Source: BP-464 sp963825415 | GTDB lineage: Bacteria > Actinomycetota > Thermoleophilia > Solirubrobacterales > Solirubrobacteraceae | Direction: 5' to 3' | DNA length: 64,000 nt | Assembly (NCBI GenBank): GCA_963825415.1 | Contig: CAWGTD010000002.1 | Location: forward strand, 62,001-126,000 | Shown: positions 50,043-60,585 of the stretch, piece by piece | Layout: every line of letters starts with the position of its first letter | Position numbering within the stretch: the first letter of the stretch is position 1 | Position numbers and translations under genes: made by a program | Notes under the pieces: generated by a model | Seen by the model: the letters and a program-made list of their open reading frames with translations, nothing else | What the model was told of the DNA's origin: nothing | Databases searched by the model: none

Positions 50043-50858
50043 GGAGCCGTCGCGGCCAGCTCGGCGCCGTGCTCGACGACCGGGTCGACCACGGGCGCCG
50101 GCTCGCGCTCGGCCACCGGCGGCGCGACGACGCCGTCCGCAGGCTCGGCCGCGAAGCGGTAGCCCACGCCGAAGTGCGTGTGGATGTAGCGCCACGACGG
50201 CGAGGCCTTCTCGAGCTTCTGGCGCAGCTTGCGCACGAACACGTCGACCGAGCGGTCGCCGCGCGCCATGGCGTAGCCCCAGACGCGCTCATAGATCTCC
50301 TCGCGCTCGAGCACCCTGCCCTCGGCGCCGGCCAGCAGCGACACGAGCTCGAACTCCCGCCGCGTGAGGTCGATCGATCGGCCGCTCACGAAAGCCTGGA
50401 ACTGATCGGCACGGATCTCGACCTCGCCCGCCTTCAGCGGAACCCCGGCCGCAGCGGACTCGGAGCGCCGGCGGCGACGCAGCACGGACTCCACGCGCGC
50501 GATGACCTCTTCGGGGTGGCACGGCTTGGTCACCCAGTCGTCGGCGCCGAGCCTGAGACCGCGCACGCGCTGGGCGACGGTCGACGCGCCGGTGCAGACC
50601 ACGACGGCCAGGCCGGGCAGGCCCGAGCAGATCCGCTCGAGCTCGTCGAACGCACGCGGCCCGAAGAGCACGGGGTCGACCACCAGCGCTCCGAGGCGCA
50701 TGGAGACCAGCGCGTCGAGCGGCGACAGGGCCGCCGATGACGCGGTGCTCCCAGCCGATCCGCTCCATGCGCTTGGTCAGCACCTGCAGGAAGCCAGAGT
50801 CGGTGTCGATGATCGCCACCCGAACAGCGTCTGGGGAAGCGATGGCGCGTTCCGTCAT
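50039..50858 (-). CDS. PhoB/OmpR-type response regulator of the phosphate island (frameshifted)
   Basis: A regulator of about 272 residues. The receiver is AIIDTDSGFLQVLTKRMERIGWEHRVIGG, continuing after the frame break with LGALVVDPVLFGP (candidate phospho-Asp), VVVCTGAS and DDWVTKPCHP. The N-terminal acidic pair is spaced atypically (DTD). The C-terminal winged helix has LTRREFELVSLLAGAEGRVLEREEIYERVWG and GDRSVDVFVRKLRQKLE. An extra C/G in GGG 50728-50730 breaks the frame at IGG; correction yields IGGLSPLDALVSM. ATG 50858 is chosen, 50867 is an alternative. A PHO-box-like repeat lies 56 bases upstream and phoU-pst follows, so it is the likely phosphate regulator. Confidence 0.82.
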
Positions 50859-50913
50859 GACGTGCATGAGTCTAGGCGGTCGGCGCGACGGCAGACCACG
50901 CTTCGACAGGCCG

Positions 50914-50935
50914 GTTCACAGCTCGTTCACACGCA
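50914..50935 (+). promoter_or_regulatory. PHO-box-like direct repeat upstream of the response regulator
   Basis: GTTCACAGCTC and GTTCACACGCA are two tandem 11-base units (GTTCAC at 50914 and 50925). This matches the actinobacterial PHO box design. It lies between the phoU stop (50952) and the regulator start (50858). Its orientation relative to the regulator gene is opposite to that of the box upstream of pstS. Confidence 0.6.
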
Positions 50936-50951
50936 ATATGCGGGCGAAACG

Positions 50952-51641
50952 TCAGGAGACGACCGGATGGGAGGAGTCCGAAAACTCACGGAACAGCCCG
51001 GTCACGACGAACGCCGTCTGCTCGCCGATGTCCACGGCGTTGTCGCCGATGCGCTCCAGCGCGCGGCCCACGAGCACCATGTGCATCGCCCACTCGCGCG
51101 TGTCGGGGTCCTCGCCGACCTCGATCGCCAACTGGAAGATCTCGCGGTTGAGCCGGTTGATCTCGCGGTCCTGGCGGACCAGATCCTGGGCGAGCTCGGC
51201 GTCGCGGTCGGCGAACGAACGCTTCGCCTGGACGCACTCCGAGCGCGCACAGCGCCCCATCTGCAGCAGCCGCGTGAGGACCTCGTCGTGCACGGGCGGC
51301 TCGTGGCCCGAGAGCGGCAGCACCTTGGCGATGTTCACGCACTGGTCGCCCATTCGCTCGATGTGCTTGATGACGTGCAGCAGCGCCGCGACGATCCGCA
51401 GGTCACCCGCGACCGGCGCCTGGAGCGCGAGCAGCGACAGGATCCCCTGGTGGACCTCCAGGTAGCGGCCGTCGATGCGGTCGTCGTCGGCGATCACGAA
51501 CGACGCGAGCTCGACGTCCTGGTGCTCGAGCGCCTCGAGCGTGCGGTCGAGCTGCTCGACGACCAGGTCGAGACCCCCGAGCGCGCTCGCCTCGAGCTGC
51601 TTGAGCTGCCCCTGGAAGTGCAGTCGGGTTCCCTCGGTCAC
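50952..51641 (-). CDS. phoU: Phosphate signalling complex protein PhoU
   Basis: A 229-residue all-helical protein with two PhoU repeats: LEASALGGLDLVVEQLDRTLEALE with LRIVAALLHVIKHIERMGDQCVNIAK in the first half, and NREIFQLAIEVGEDP with MVLVGRALERIGDNAVDIGEQTAFVV in the second. The ERMGDQ and ERIGDN motifs bind metal clusters. It represses the Pho regulon in phosphate-rich cells through the Pst transporter and its sensor kinase. It follows pstB after 4 bases. Confidence 0.93.
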   Translation of the reverse strand: MTEGTRLHFQGQLKQLEASALGGLDLVVEQLDRTLEALEHQDVELASFVIADDDRIDGRYLEVHQGILSLLALQAPVAGDLRIVAALLHVIKHIERMGDQCVNIAKVLPLSGHEPPVHDEVLTRLLQMGRCARSECVQAKRSFADRDAELAQDLVRQDREINRLNREIFQLAIEVGEDPDTREWAMHMVLVGRALERIGDNAVDIGEQTAFVVTGLFREFSDSSHPVVS

Positions 51642-51645
51642 GAGC

Positions 51646-52557
51646 TCAGCCGACCTTCCCGGTGACGTAGGCCTCGGTGCGGGGGTCGGCCGGGTTGGAG
51701 AAGATCGTCTCGGTGTGGTCGTACTCGACCACGCGGCCGGTGCGGTGCTGCTCGCCCTCGTCCAGATCGACCGTGAAGAACGCCGTGCGGTCGGAGACGC
51801 GGGCCGCCTGCTGCATGTTGTGGGTGACGATCACGATCGCGTAGTCCTGCTTGAGCTCGAGCATCAGGTCCTCGATCCGGCCGGTGGAGATCGGGTCCAG
51901 CGCCGAGCACGGCTCGTCCATGAGGATCACGTCGGGCTCGATGGCGAGCGCGCGGGCGATGCACAGGCGCTGCTGCTGGCCGCCCGACATCCCGAAGGCG
52001 TTGCTCTTCATCCGATCCTTGACCTCGTCCCAGAGCGCGGCGCGGCGCAGCGCCCGCTCGACGATCTCGTCCATGTTGCCCTTCATCCCGATCACCCGCG
52101 GGCCGAACGCGATGTTGTCGTAGATCGACTTGGGGAACGGGTTGGGCTTCTGGAAGACCATCCCGATGACCTTGCGGACCTCGACCGGGTCGACGCCCGG
52201 GCCGTAGAGGTCCTGGTCGTGATAGAGGATCGAGCCGTCGACCGCCGCGCCCGGAACCAGGTCGTTCATCCGGTTCAGGCAGCGCAGCAGCGTGCTCTTG
52301 CCGCAGCCGGACGGCCCGATCAGCGCGGTGATCTCCCGCTCGTGGATGTCGAGCGTGATCTCACGGATCGCCGGCACGCCCGAGTAGGCGACCGCGACGC
52401 CGGCCAGCTCGAAGACCGCCGGGGTCATCGGCTTGGACTCGGCGTGGCGCGCCACCCCTTCGAGCGACGGGATCGCGCTCTCGTGTTTCGACGCGCCCGC
52501 GAGGGCGTCGTGCTGGGGAGCGTCTTCGCTCACGGCGTCTGACGGAAACCTGGACAC
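51646..52557 (-). CDS. pstB: Phosphate ABC transporter ATP-binding protein PstB
   Basis: A 303-residue ATPase with Walker A IGPSGCGKSTLLRCLNRMND, Q loop MVFQKPNPFPKSIYDN, signature MSGGQQQRLCIARAL and Walker B VILMDEPCSALDP, all specific for PstB. A 45-residue hydrophilic N-terminal extension precedes the domain; an internal Met at about residue 44 (MTPAVFEL) could be the true start. It lies between pstA (10 bases upstream) and phoU. Confidence 0.95.
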   Translation of the reverse strand: MSRFPSDAVSEDAPQHDALAGASKHESAIPSLEGVARHAESKPMTPAVFELAGVAVAYSGVPAIREITLDIHEREITALIGPSGCGKSTLLRCLNRMNDLVPGAAVDGSILYHDQDLYGPGVDPVEVRKVIGMVFQKPNPFPKSIYDNIAFGPRVIGMKGNMDEIVERALRRAALWDEVKDRMKSNAFGMSGGQQQRLCIARALAIEPDVILMDEPCSALDPISTGRIEDLMLELKQDYAIVIVTHNMQQAARVSDRTAFFTVDLDEGEQHRTGRVVEYDHTETIFSNPADPRTEAYVTGKVG

Positions 52558-52567
52558 GCTGGGCCTC

Positions 52568-53452
52568 CTACCACTTTCGTTGATACCGGTTGCGCAGGAA
52601 AATCGCCGCGGCGTTCATCGTCAGGAGGATCGCCAGCAGGACGACGATCGCCGCGGCGGCGATCACCTTGAACTCCTCCTGCGGCCGGGAGATCCAGTTG
52701 AAGATCTGGATCGGCAGCACGGTGAACGCGCTGTCGAGACCCTCCGGGTTGAAGGTGATGAAGGTCAGGCCGCCGAGCAGGACCAGCGGCGCGGCCTCGC
52801 CGATCGCGCGCGAGAGCGCGAGGATGCTGCCGGTCGCGATGCCGGGCACGGCCGCGGGCAGCACCTGGCGGCGGATCGTCTGCAGCTGGGTCGCGCCGAG
52901 GGCGAGCGCCGCATGCCGGATCGACATCGGCACCGCCCGGATCGCCTCGCGCGAGGCGATGATGACGATCGGAAGGACGAGCAGGCTGAGCGTCAGCGCC
53001 GCGGCGATGACCGTCTGGCCGAAGCCGGCGCCGCGCACCAGGAACCCAAGTCCGAGGATGCCGTAGACGATCGAAGGCACCGCGGCGAGGTTCTGGATGT
53101 TCAGCTCGATGAGCCGGTTCCACCAGCGGGTCTCGTCCGCGTACTCCTCGAGGTAGATGGCGGCCCCCACGCCGACCGGGATCGCGACGATCGCCGTGAT
53201 CGCGACGACCCAGATGGTCCCCATGATCGCCGACTGGGCACCCGCGATCTCGGGATTGCTCGACGGGAAGTGGAACAGGACGTCCTGGTTGATGCGCGAG
53301 TGGCCCTTGACGATCACCTGGACCAGCAGCGCGACGAGCGTGACGAGGCCGACCGCGAGGCTCGCGAGCAGCGCGACGCGGAACACGCGTTCCTTGACCA
53401 CGTCGGCGCGCGAGGAGCGGCCGAGCTGCGGTGCGACCGGCGTGGCGCTCAT
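52568..53452 (-). CDS. pstA: Phosphate ABC transporter permease PstA
   Basis: A 294-residue inner-membrane subunit with six predicted helices. It includes GTIWVVAITAIVAIPVGVGAAIYLEEYA, LNIQNLAAVPSIVYGILGLG, the EAA loop EAIRAVPMSIRHAALALGATQLQTIRRQVLP and SRAIGEAAPLVLLGG. The start overlaps the pstC stop (ATGA) so both permeases are made in balance. Confidence 0.95.
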   Translation of the reverse strand: MSATPVAPQLGRSSRADVVKERVFRVALLASLAVGLVTLVALLVQVIVKGHSRINQDVLFHFPSSNPEIAGAQSAIMGTIWVVAITAIVAIPVGVGAAIYLEEYADETRWWNRLIELNIQNLAAVPSIVYGILGLGFLVRGAGFGQTVIAAALTLSLLVLPIVIIASREAIRAVPMSIRHAALALGATQLQTIRRQVLPAAVPGIATGSILALSRAIGEAAPLVLLGGLTFITFNPEGLDSAFTVLPIQIFNWISRPQEEFKVIAAAAIVVLLAILLTMNAAAIFLRNRYQRKW

Positions 53453-54396
53453 TCGTACACCTCGCGGTACTTGCGGACCAGCCGGATGCTGACCATGTTC
53501 ATCAGCAGCGTCGCGATGAAGAGCGTCGAGCCGACCGCGAAGATCGTCTTGTAGCCGGTGCTGCCGGTCGGCTGGTCGCCGAGCCCGGCGGAAGCGATGA
53601 ACGCCGTCATGGTCTGCATCGCCTCGCTCGGGTCGAGCGTCAGCTTCGGCGTCCCGCCGGCGGCGATCAGCACGATCATCGTCTCGCCGACCGCCCGCGA
53701 GATCGCCAGCACGAACGAGGCGACGATCCCCGAGAGCGCGGCGGGGACGACGACGCGCGTCGCGACGTGGAAGCGACTGGCGCCGAGCGCGTAGGCGCCC
53801 TGGCGCAGCGCCTGCGGCACCGCCGCCATCGCGTCCTCGGAGATCGAGGCGACCGTCGGCAGGATCATCACGCCCATCACGAGGCCGGCCGAGAGCGCGT
53901 TGAAGACCTGGGGCGCCTCGCCGAAGAACCAGATGTCCTGCAGCAGCGGCGTGACGAAGGTCAGCGCGAAGAAGCCGTAGACGACGGTCGGGATCCCGGC
54001 GAGGATCTCCAGCAGCGGCTTGAGGACCTTGCGGGTCCGATTGCGCGCGTACTCGCTGAGGTAGATCGCGGCGCCGAGGCCGAACGGGATGCACACGACC
54101 AGCGCCCAGAAGGTGACTACCAGCGTCGCGGCGACCAGCGGCGCGACGCCGAAGTGCGGCGGGTTGAAGAGCGGCGACCAGTCCCGGGTGGTGAAGAACT
54201 CCGTGATCCCGACGTCGCCGAAGAACTCGATCGTCGGCTGAGCCAACGCCGCGATGATGCCGACGGTCGTCGCCACCGACACCAGCGCGCACGCCATCAG
54301 GACGAGGCGGACGCCCGCCTCTCCGTAACGCGGCTTCGCCGCCCCGAGGCGCCGCGGTGCGGGCCTCGGGACGGCGGGGAGCGAGGTGGCTTCCAT
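53449..54396 (-). CDS. pstC: Phosphate ABC transporter permease PstC
   Basis: A 315-residue inner-membrane subunit: PLVAATLVVTFWALVVCIPFGLGAAIYLSEYA, LLEILAGIPTVVYGFFAL, EDAMAAVPQALRQGAYALGASRFHVATRVVVPAALSG (EAA loop) and SRAVGETMIVLIAAGG. It has a Pro/Arg-rich N-terminal cytoplasmic tail. It begins 19 bases after pstS ends. Confidence 0.95.
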   Translation of the reverse strand: MEATSLPAVPRPAPRRLGAAKPRYGEAGVRLVLMACALVSVATTVGIIAALAQPTIEFFGDVGITEFFTTRDWSPLFNPPHFGVAPLVAATLVVTFWALVVCIPFGLGAAIYLSEYARNRTRKVLKPLLEILAGIPTVVYGFFALTFVTPLLQDIWFFGEAPQVFNALSAGLVMGVMILPTVASISEDAMAAVPQALRQGAYALGASRFHVATRVVVPAALSGIVASFVLAISRAVGETMIVLIAAGGTPKLTLDPSEAMQTMTAFIASAGLGDQPTGSTGYKTIFAVGSTLFIATLLMNMVSIRLVRKYREVYE

Positions 54397-54415
54397 GGCC
54401 GCTCTCGTGGTCTCC

Positions 54416-55384
54416 CTATGCCTCAGCCTTGAGGGCTTCGAGCTTGGGCGTCAACGCGCCCTCCTGCTCGGCCGTCAGCGGCACGAACAGCGCCTGCTCG
54501 GTCAGCGTGGCCGTGCTCTCGAGGTAGTACTCGACGAACTTCGTCACGGCGGGCTTCTTCAGCGAGCTCGCCTTGACGTAGATGAACAGCGGCCGGCTCA
54601 GCGGCTTGTAGTCGTTGCTCTGGACCGTCGCCGACGTGGGCTCGATGCAGCCACCGCCCGCGTCGACCTTGACCACCTTGAGCTGGTCCTTGTTCTGCTC
54701 GAAGTACGACAGGCCGAAGTAGCCGATGCCGCCCTTGGAGCCCTCGACGCCCTGGACGGTCACGTTGTCGTCCTCGGTGGCGTTGTAGTCGCTGCGGCTC
54801 TGCCCCTCCTCACCGTTGATCGCGCCGGTGAAGAAGTCGAACGTCCCCGAGTCCGTCCCGGGACCGAACAGCTCCAGCTTCTGGTCGGGGAACTCGGGGT
54901 CGACCTGGTTCCAGTTGCTGATCTTCGAGCCCTTGTCCCAGATCTTCTTGAGCTGGGCGACGGTCAGGCAGTCGGCCCAGTCGTTGTCCTTGTTGACGAC
55001 GACGGAGATGCCGTCGTTGGCGACCTGGAACTCCTCGTAGGTGATGTTCTTGGCCGCGCAGGCCTGCTTCTCGTCGTCCTCGATCGGGCGCGAGGCGTCG
55101 GAGATGTCGGTCTCGCCGGCGCAGAACTTCTCGAAGCCGCCACCGGTACCCGAGGTACCGACGGTGACCCTCACGCCGGCCTGCTGGCCCTGGAAGGCCT
55201 CCGCAGCGGCCTCGCTGAGCGGGCCGACCGTGGACGAACCGTCGATCCGAATCGTCCCTGAGAGCTTCTCGCCGCCGCCGGCGCTGTTGTCGCCGCCGCC
55301 GGTTCCGCCGCTGTCGCCGCACGCGGCCACTGTTGCGGCCAGAGCGAGGGCAAGAAGCGGCGTAGAGAGCTTGATCATTCGCAT
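54416..55384 (-). CDS. pstS: Phosphate-binding lipoprotein PstS
   Basis: A 322-residue binding protein with a lipoprotein signal (STPLLALALAATVAACGDS, lipobox AAC) and a Gly/Ser linker. The phosphate site is visible as RIDGSSTVGPLS, GTSGTGGGFEKFC, DISDASRPI, PGTDSGTFDFF and NYKPLSRPLFIYV-like regions. Low Cys count (CA, CAAK, CL) leaves disulfides possible. Good expression is expected from the upstream PHO-box-like repeat (55462-55479). Confidence 0.95.
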   Translation of the reverse strand: MRMIKLSTPLLALALAATVAACGDSGGTGGGDNSAGGGEKLSGTIRIDGSSTVGPLSEAAAEAFQGQQAGVRVTVGTSGTGGGFEKFCAGETDISDASRPIEDDEKQACAAKNITYEEFQVANDGISVVVNKDNDWADCLTVAQLKKIWDKGSKISNWNQVDPEFPDQKLELFGPGTDSGTFDFFTGAINGEEGQSRSDYNATEDDNVTVQGVEGSKGGIGYFGLSYFEQNKDQLKVVKVDAGGGCIEPTSATVQSNDYKPLSRPLFIYVKASSLKKPAVTKFVEYYLESTATLTEQALFVPLTAEQEGALTPKLEALKAEA

Positions 55385-55461
55385 TGCTGCCTCCTTGATG
55401 GCTGTCGGAGGCGAGCGTTTCAGCAGGCTTGGCGCAGTTTGTTACTGCGCGGTGGCGATGC

Positions 55462-55479
55462 TGTGAACATGTTGTGATC
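55462..55479 (-). promoter_or_regulatory. PHO-box-like direct repeat upstream of pstS
   Basis: On the minus strand GATCACAACAT is followed directly by GTTCACAGCAT; the six-base cores are exactly 11 bases apart and the box is about 78 bases before the pstS start. Same orientation as Streptomyces-type PHO boxes (GTTCAC on the coding strand). Confidence 0.65.
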
Positions 55480-55500
55480 GCGGCAGGGATCGCCCGGCGA

Positions 55501-55848
55501 TCACCGAGGAAGCAGCGGCGAAATGGGCTCGTCGTCGAGCCGGTAGCCGAATCCGACGTGTGTGTGGATGAACCGCCACGTCGGCATCGCGGACTCGAGC
55601 TTGACCCGCAGTTTGTGCACGTAGACGTCGACCGAGCGGTCACCCGGGCGCAGCTCGGTGCGCCAGACCAGCCCGTGCAGCTCCTCGCGACTGAGGATCC
55701 TGCCGGCCCGCTCCGCCAACGCCACGAGCACCTCGAACTCGCGCACCGAGAGCACTAGCGCCCGGCCGCCGGCGAGTACCAGCCCGTCGCCGAGCCGGAT
55801 CTCCAGCTGCCCGATCCGCAGCAGTTCTCCCGATCTCGCAGCTTCCAC
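55501..55848 (-). CDS. Standalone PhoB-type winged-helix DNA-binding protein (no receiver)
   Basis: A 115-residue protein that consists only of a Trans_reg_C domain: IGQLEIRLGDGLVLAGGRALVLSVREFEVLVALAERAGRILSREELHGLVW, GDRSVDVYVHKLRVKLE, WRFIHTHVGFGYRLDD. It closely resembles the C-terminal half of the response regulator at 50039-50858 (GDRSVDVFVRKLRQKLE, WRYIHTHFGVGYRF), so it is probably a paralogue that lost or never had the receiver. The GTG 55848 follows AGGGAAG at 10 bases; longer starts would run into the PHO-box region. A three-unit PHO-box-like repeat sits directly upstream. Confidence 0.75.
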   Translation of the reverse strand: MEAARSGELLRIGQLEIRLGDGLVLAGGRALVLSVREFEVLVALAERAGRILSREELHGLVWRTELRPGDRSVDVYVHKLRVKLESAMPTWRFIHTHVGFGYRLDDEPISPLLPR

Positions 55849-55893
55849 GTATCGCAGGCTTCCCTGCCGGCGGCCGTGTCCGGTTACCGACCT

Positions 55894-55926
55894 GTGAATC
55901 AGTCGTGAAGAAGCCGTGAAGCCATG
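55894..55926. promoter_or_regulatory. Three-unit PHO-box-like repeat in a divergent promoter
   Basis: GTGAATCAGTC, GTGAAGAAGCC and GTGAAGCCATG start at 55894, 55905 and 55916, a perfect 11-base periodicity (minus strand TTCAC orientation, as at pstS). The box lies 46 bases upstream of the standalone DNA-binding gene and 38 bases upstream of the divergent DUF47 gene, so it could control both. Confidence 0.7.
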
Positions 55927-55963
55927 ATGATCGACGGTGTGGTGCCGATTAGCCTCGCCCGCC

Positions 55964-56587
55964 ATGCGGCTTCTGCCCAGGCGCCAGGACACCGTCGTGC
56001 TCGGCCTCGTCGAGGAGTCCGGCCGCAACGTACAGCGGGCGAGCCTGCTGCTGCGCGACCTGCTCTCCGACTACCCCGACCGTTCACACCTGGCCCACGA
56101 CCTGGAGCTCTGCGAGCAGGAGGGCGACCGGATCACCCACGACGTGATCCTGCGGCTCAAGGCGCGGCGCCGGTCGCGAGCGCCGTTCGACGCGTCGGAG
56201 GGCCACGAGCTCGCGGCCACCCTCGACGACATCGTCGACTACGCCGAGGAGGCGGCCGCGGCTCTGGCCACGCACCATGTGGAGGCCCCGATGGAACAGG
56301 CCGTCGCGCTCGCCGATGTCCTGGTCGACGCCACCGAGGAGGTCGCCGCCGCGCTGCGCGGGCTGCGCACCGGCGCCGACCCCGCGCCCCATCTCGTGGA
56401 GATCCACCGGTTGGAGAACGAGGGCGACCGTCTCAGCCGCGCGGCGATCGCCTCGCTGTTCGCCAACGGCATCGACCCGATGGTCGTGATCCGCTGGAAG
56501 GACGTGTTCGAGTCCCTCGAAGCCTCGGTCGACGCATGCGAACGCGTGGCGCACTTGCTCGAGGGCTTGTCGCTCAGGCCGCGCTGA
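55964..56587 (+). CDS. DUF47 (PhoU-like) phosphate transport accessory protein
   Basis: A 207-residue helical protein of the DUF47 family, usually partnered with PiT transporters. It has SGRNVQRASLLLRDLLSDYPD, LCEQEGDRITHDVILRL, AATLDDIVDYAEEAAAAL, LENEGDRLSRAAIASLFANGIDPMVVIRWKDVFESLE and ACERVAHLLEG. It is clearly paralogous to the DUF47 protein at 57970-58596 (same EQEGDRITHDV and NGxDPMVVIRWKD). The gene is alone on the plus strand, convergent with the pit operon end by 14 nt. Confidence 0.88.
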   Translation: MRLLPRRQDTVVLGLVEESGRNVQRASLLLRDLLSDYPDRSHLAHDLELCEQEGDRITHDVILRLKARRRSRAPFDASEGHELAATLDDIVDYAEEAAAALATHHVEAPMEQAVALADVLVDATEEVAAALRGLRTGADPAPHLVEIHRLENEGDRLSRAAIASLFANGIDPMVVIRWKDVFESLEASVDACERVAHLLEGLSLRPR

Positions 56588-56876
56588 TCTCCGCCGGCTC
56601 GCCGGCCGTCGGGCCGGCGTTCGCGCCTAGCTCTTCTGCGGTCATCAGGTAGATGCCGTAGGCGATCGCACACAGGCACGCGGCGCCGCCGAACAACGCC
56701 ATCAGCGCGTAGGCGGTGGCTGCGCCGCCGCGGCGCTCGCGCCGGGCGTCCATCGAGCGCCCCACGCCTAGGACCGCGAACCCGTATACGGCCGGCACGC
56801 CGACGCCGGCGATCAGCGAGTAGAGGACGACCTTGCCCAGCGCGTCCCAGTCGATGACGGTGGCGGCAAGCATCAT
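56574..56876 (-). CDS. Small membrane protein downstream of pit
   Basis: A 100-residue protein with two helices (VVLYSLIAGVGVPAVYGFAVLGVG; AYALMALFGGAACLCAIAYGIYLM) and an acidic tail GPTAGEPAEISAA. The first ATG (56876) overlaps the pit stop (ATGA). It is unlike known PiT subunits; a role in phosphate transport is suggested by coupling only. Confidence 0.65.
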   Translation of the reverse strand: MMLAATVIDWDALGKVVLYSLIAGVGVPAVYGFAVLGVGRSMDARRERRGGAATAYALMALFGGAACLCAIAYGIYLMTAEELGANAGPTAGEPAEISAA

Positions 56877-57967
56877 GCCGGCGTGTTGGCCTCTCGAATG
56901 CGGCGGCCGAACAGCGCGGTGGAGCCCAGGGCGATCGCGGCGACGACCACCACGGGGCCGGTCGCGCCGGTCCCGAAGACACGCGTGACTCCGTAGACGA
57001 GGGCCCCTCCGGCCGCGGCGGCCGGCAGCGTGAGGATCCACGCGGCGACGATGTTGCCGGCAACGCCCCAGCGGACCGCCGAGAGCCGCTTGGCCGCGCC
57101 CGCCCCCATGATCCCGCCGTTGATCACGTGCGTGGTCGACAGCGGGTAGCCGAAGTGCGAGGACGCGAGGATCACGACGGCTCCGGCGCTCTGCGCCGAG
57201 AAGCCCTGCGCCGGGTCCATCTTGATGATCCGGCTGCCCATGGTCCGGATGATCCGCCAGCCACCCATGTACGTCCCGAGGGCGATCGCGCCCGCGGCTG
57301 AGACCACGACCCAGTCGGGCACCTGGAAGTTGTCGGCGGAGATGTTGCCGTGCGCGACGAGCGCGAGGGTGATGATCCCCATCGTCTTCTGGGCGTCGTT
57401 CGTGCCGTGCGAGAGCGCGAGCAGACCGCCGGAGGCGAGCTGGCCGACCTTGAACCCGCGCGTCACCGGGCCGGGCCGCACGCGGCCGACGATCCTGTAG
57501 ATCACGAGGATCGCGATGCCGGCGACCACGAAGGCGAGGATCGGCGCGATCAGCGCGGGCACGATGACCTTCGCGAGCAGGCCGTTGCCGTCGATGGCGC
57601 CGGTGCCCGCGGCCGCGAACGCGCTGCCCACGAGCCCGCCGATCAAGGCGTGCGAGGAGCTCGAGGGAAGCCCGAAGTACCACGTGGCGAGGTTCCAGGC
57701 GATCGCTCCGACGAGGCCGGCGAAGACGATCGTCATCGTCACCTTGTCGGGGTTGACGATCCCCTTGCCGACCGTCGCGGCCACCTTCAGCGAGATGAAC
57801 GCACCGACGAAGTTGAGGATCGCGGCGAACAGCACGGCAAGGCGTGGCGGCACCGCGCGCGTGGAGATCGCCGTGGCGACGACGTTTGCGGTGTCGTGGA
57901 AACCGTTGGTGAAGTCGAAGGCCAGCGCCGTCCCGACGACGATGACCAGGATGAGATCCGACTCCAT
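56873..57967 (-). CDS. pit: Low-affinity inorganic phosphate transporter (PiT family)
   Basis: A 364-residue transporter with about ten helices. It contains the PiT signatures FDFTNGFHDTANVVATAISTRAVPP and ALSHGTNDAQKTMGIITLALVA, and the repeated AWNLATWYFGLPSSSSHALIGGLVG and STTHVINGGIMGAGAAKR (GLPSSSSH/P-x-S-T-T-H) motifs. It imports metal-phosphate with protons. It is preceded by a DUF47 gene 2 bases upstream, the common gene pair. Confidence 0.93.
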   Translation of the reverse strand: MESDLILVIVVGTALAFDFTNGFHDTANVVATAISTRAVPPRLAVLFAAILNFVGAFISLKVAATVGKGIVNPDKVTMTIVFAGLVGAIAWNLATWYFGLPSSSSHALIGGLVGSAFAAAGTGAIDGNGLLAKVIVPALIAPILAFVVAGIAILVIYRIVGRVRPGPVTRGFKVGQLASGGLLALSHGTNDAQKTMGIITLALVAHGNISADNFQVPDWVVVSAAGAIALGTYMGGWRIIRTMGSRIIKMDPAQGFSAQSAGAVVILASSHFGYPLSTTHVINGGIMGAGAAKRLSAVRWGVAGNIVAAWILTLPAAAAGGALVYGVTRVFGTGATGPVVVVAAIALGSTALFGRRIREANTPA

Positions 57968-57969
57968 GC

Positions 57970-58596
57970 TCAGGCGTTCTTGATGACGATGCCCTCGAGA
58001 ACGTTCGCGACCTTCTCGCAGGCGTCGATCGCTTCCTCGAGGCGCTCGAAGAGGTCCTTCCAGCGGATGACGACCATCGGGTCGATCCCGCCCTCGAACA
58101 GCGAGGCGACGGCTTCGCGGACGATGCGGTCGCCGTCGTTCTCAAGCCTGTTGATCTCGACCGTGTAGTGGTTGATGTCGCGGAAGTCGCGCATCCGCGG
58201 CATCGCCTCCGCGATCTGGCGGGAGGCCTGGAGGAGGATGTGCGCCAGCCGCTGTGACTGCTCCATCGGCGCCTCGATCTTGTAGAGCCCGAGGTAGTCG
58301 GCGACCTCTTCGGTCAGATCGACGATGTCGTCGAGCGCCGAGGCCAGCAGCAGGATGTCCTCGCGGTCGATCGGCGTGACGAACGTGTTGTTCAGGCGCT
58401 GGATCACGTCGTGGGTGATCCGGTCGCCCTCCTGCTCGCAGATCAGGATGTCCCGCGCCAGGTCCGCCTTCTCGGGGTAGTTGCGCAGCATCTGGTCGAG
58501 CAGGTCCGCCGCGCGCACCGAGTTGGTGGCCGCCTCCTCGAAGAGGTCGAAGAACTCGCGGTCCTTCGGGACGAACATCTGCGACAGCCGGGGCAT
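57970..58596 (-). CDS. DUF47 (PhoU-like) protein, pit partner
   Basis: A 208-residue helical protein: FVPKDREFFDLFEEAATNSVRAADLLDQML, EQEGDRITHDVIQRLNNTFVTPIDREDI, LASALDDIVDLTEEVADYLGLY and GGIDPMVVIRWKDLFERLEEAIDACEKVANVLEG. ATG 58596 begins MPRLSQMF; a Met at 58578 (MFVPKDREFF) is an alternative and would leave more room after the PHO-box-like repeat at 58600-58621. It is first in the operon with pit and the small membrane protein. Confidence 0.9.
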   Translation of the reverse strand: MPRLSQMFVPKDREFFDLFEEAATNSVRAADLLDQMLRNYPEKADLARDILICEQEGDRITHDVIQRLNNTFVTPIDREDILLLASALDDIVDLTEEVADYLGLYKIEAPMEQSQRLAHILLQASRQIAEAMPRMRDFRDINHYTVEINRLENDGDRIVREAVASLFEGGIDPMVVIRWKDLFERLEEAIDACEKVANVLEGIVIKNA

Positions 58597-58606
58597 GGCG
58601 TGAAAG

Positions 58607-60559
<1,953 letters not shown>

Positions 60560-60585
60560 CGCCGCTCAGGTTAGGGTCGGCCCCC

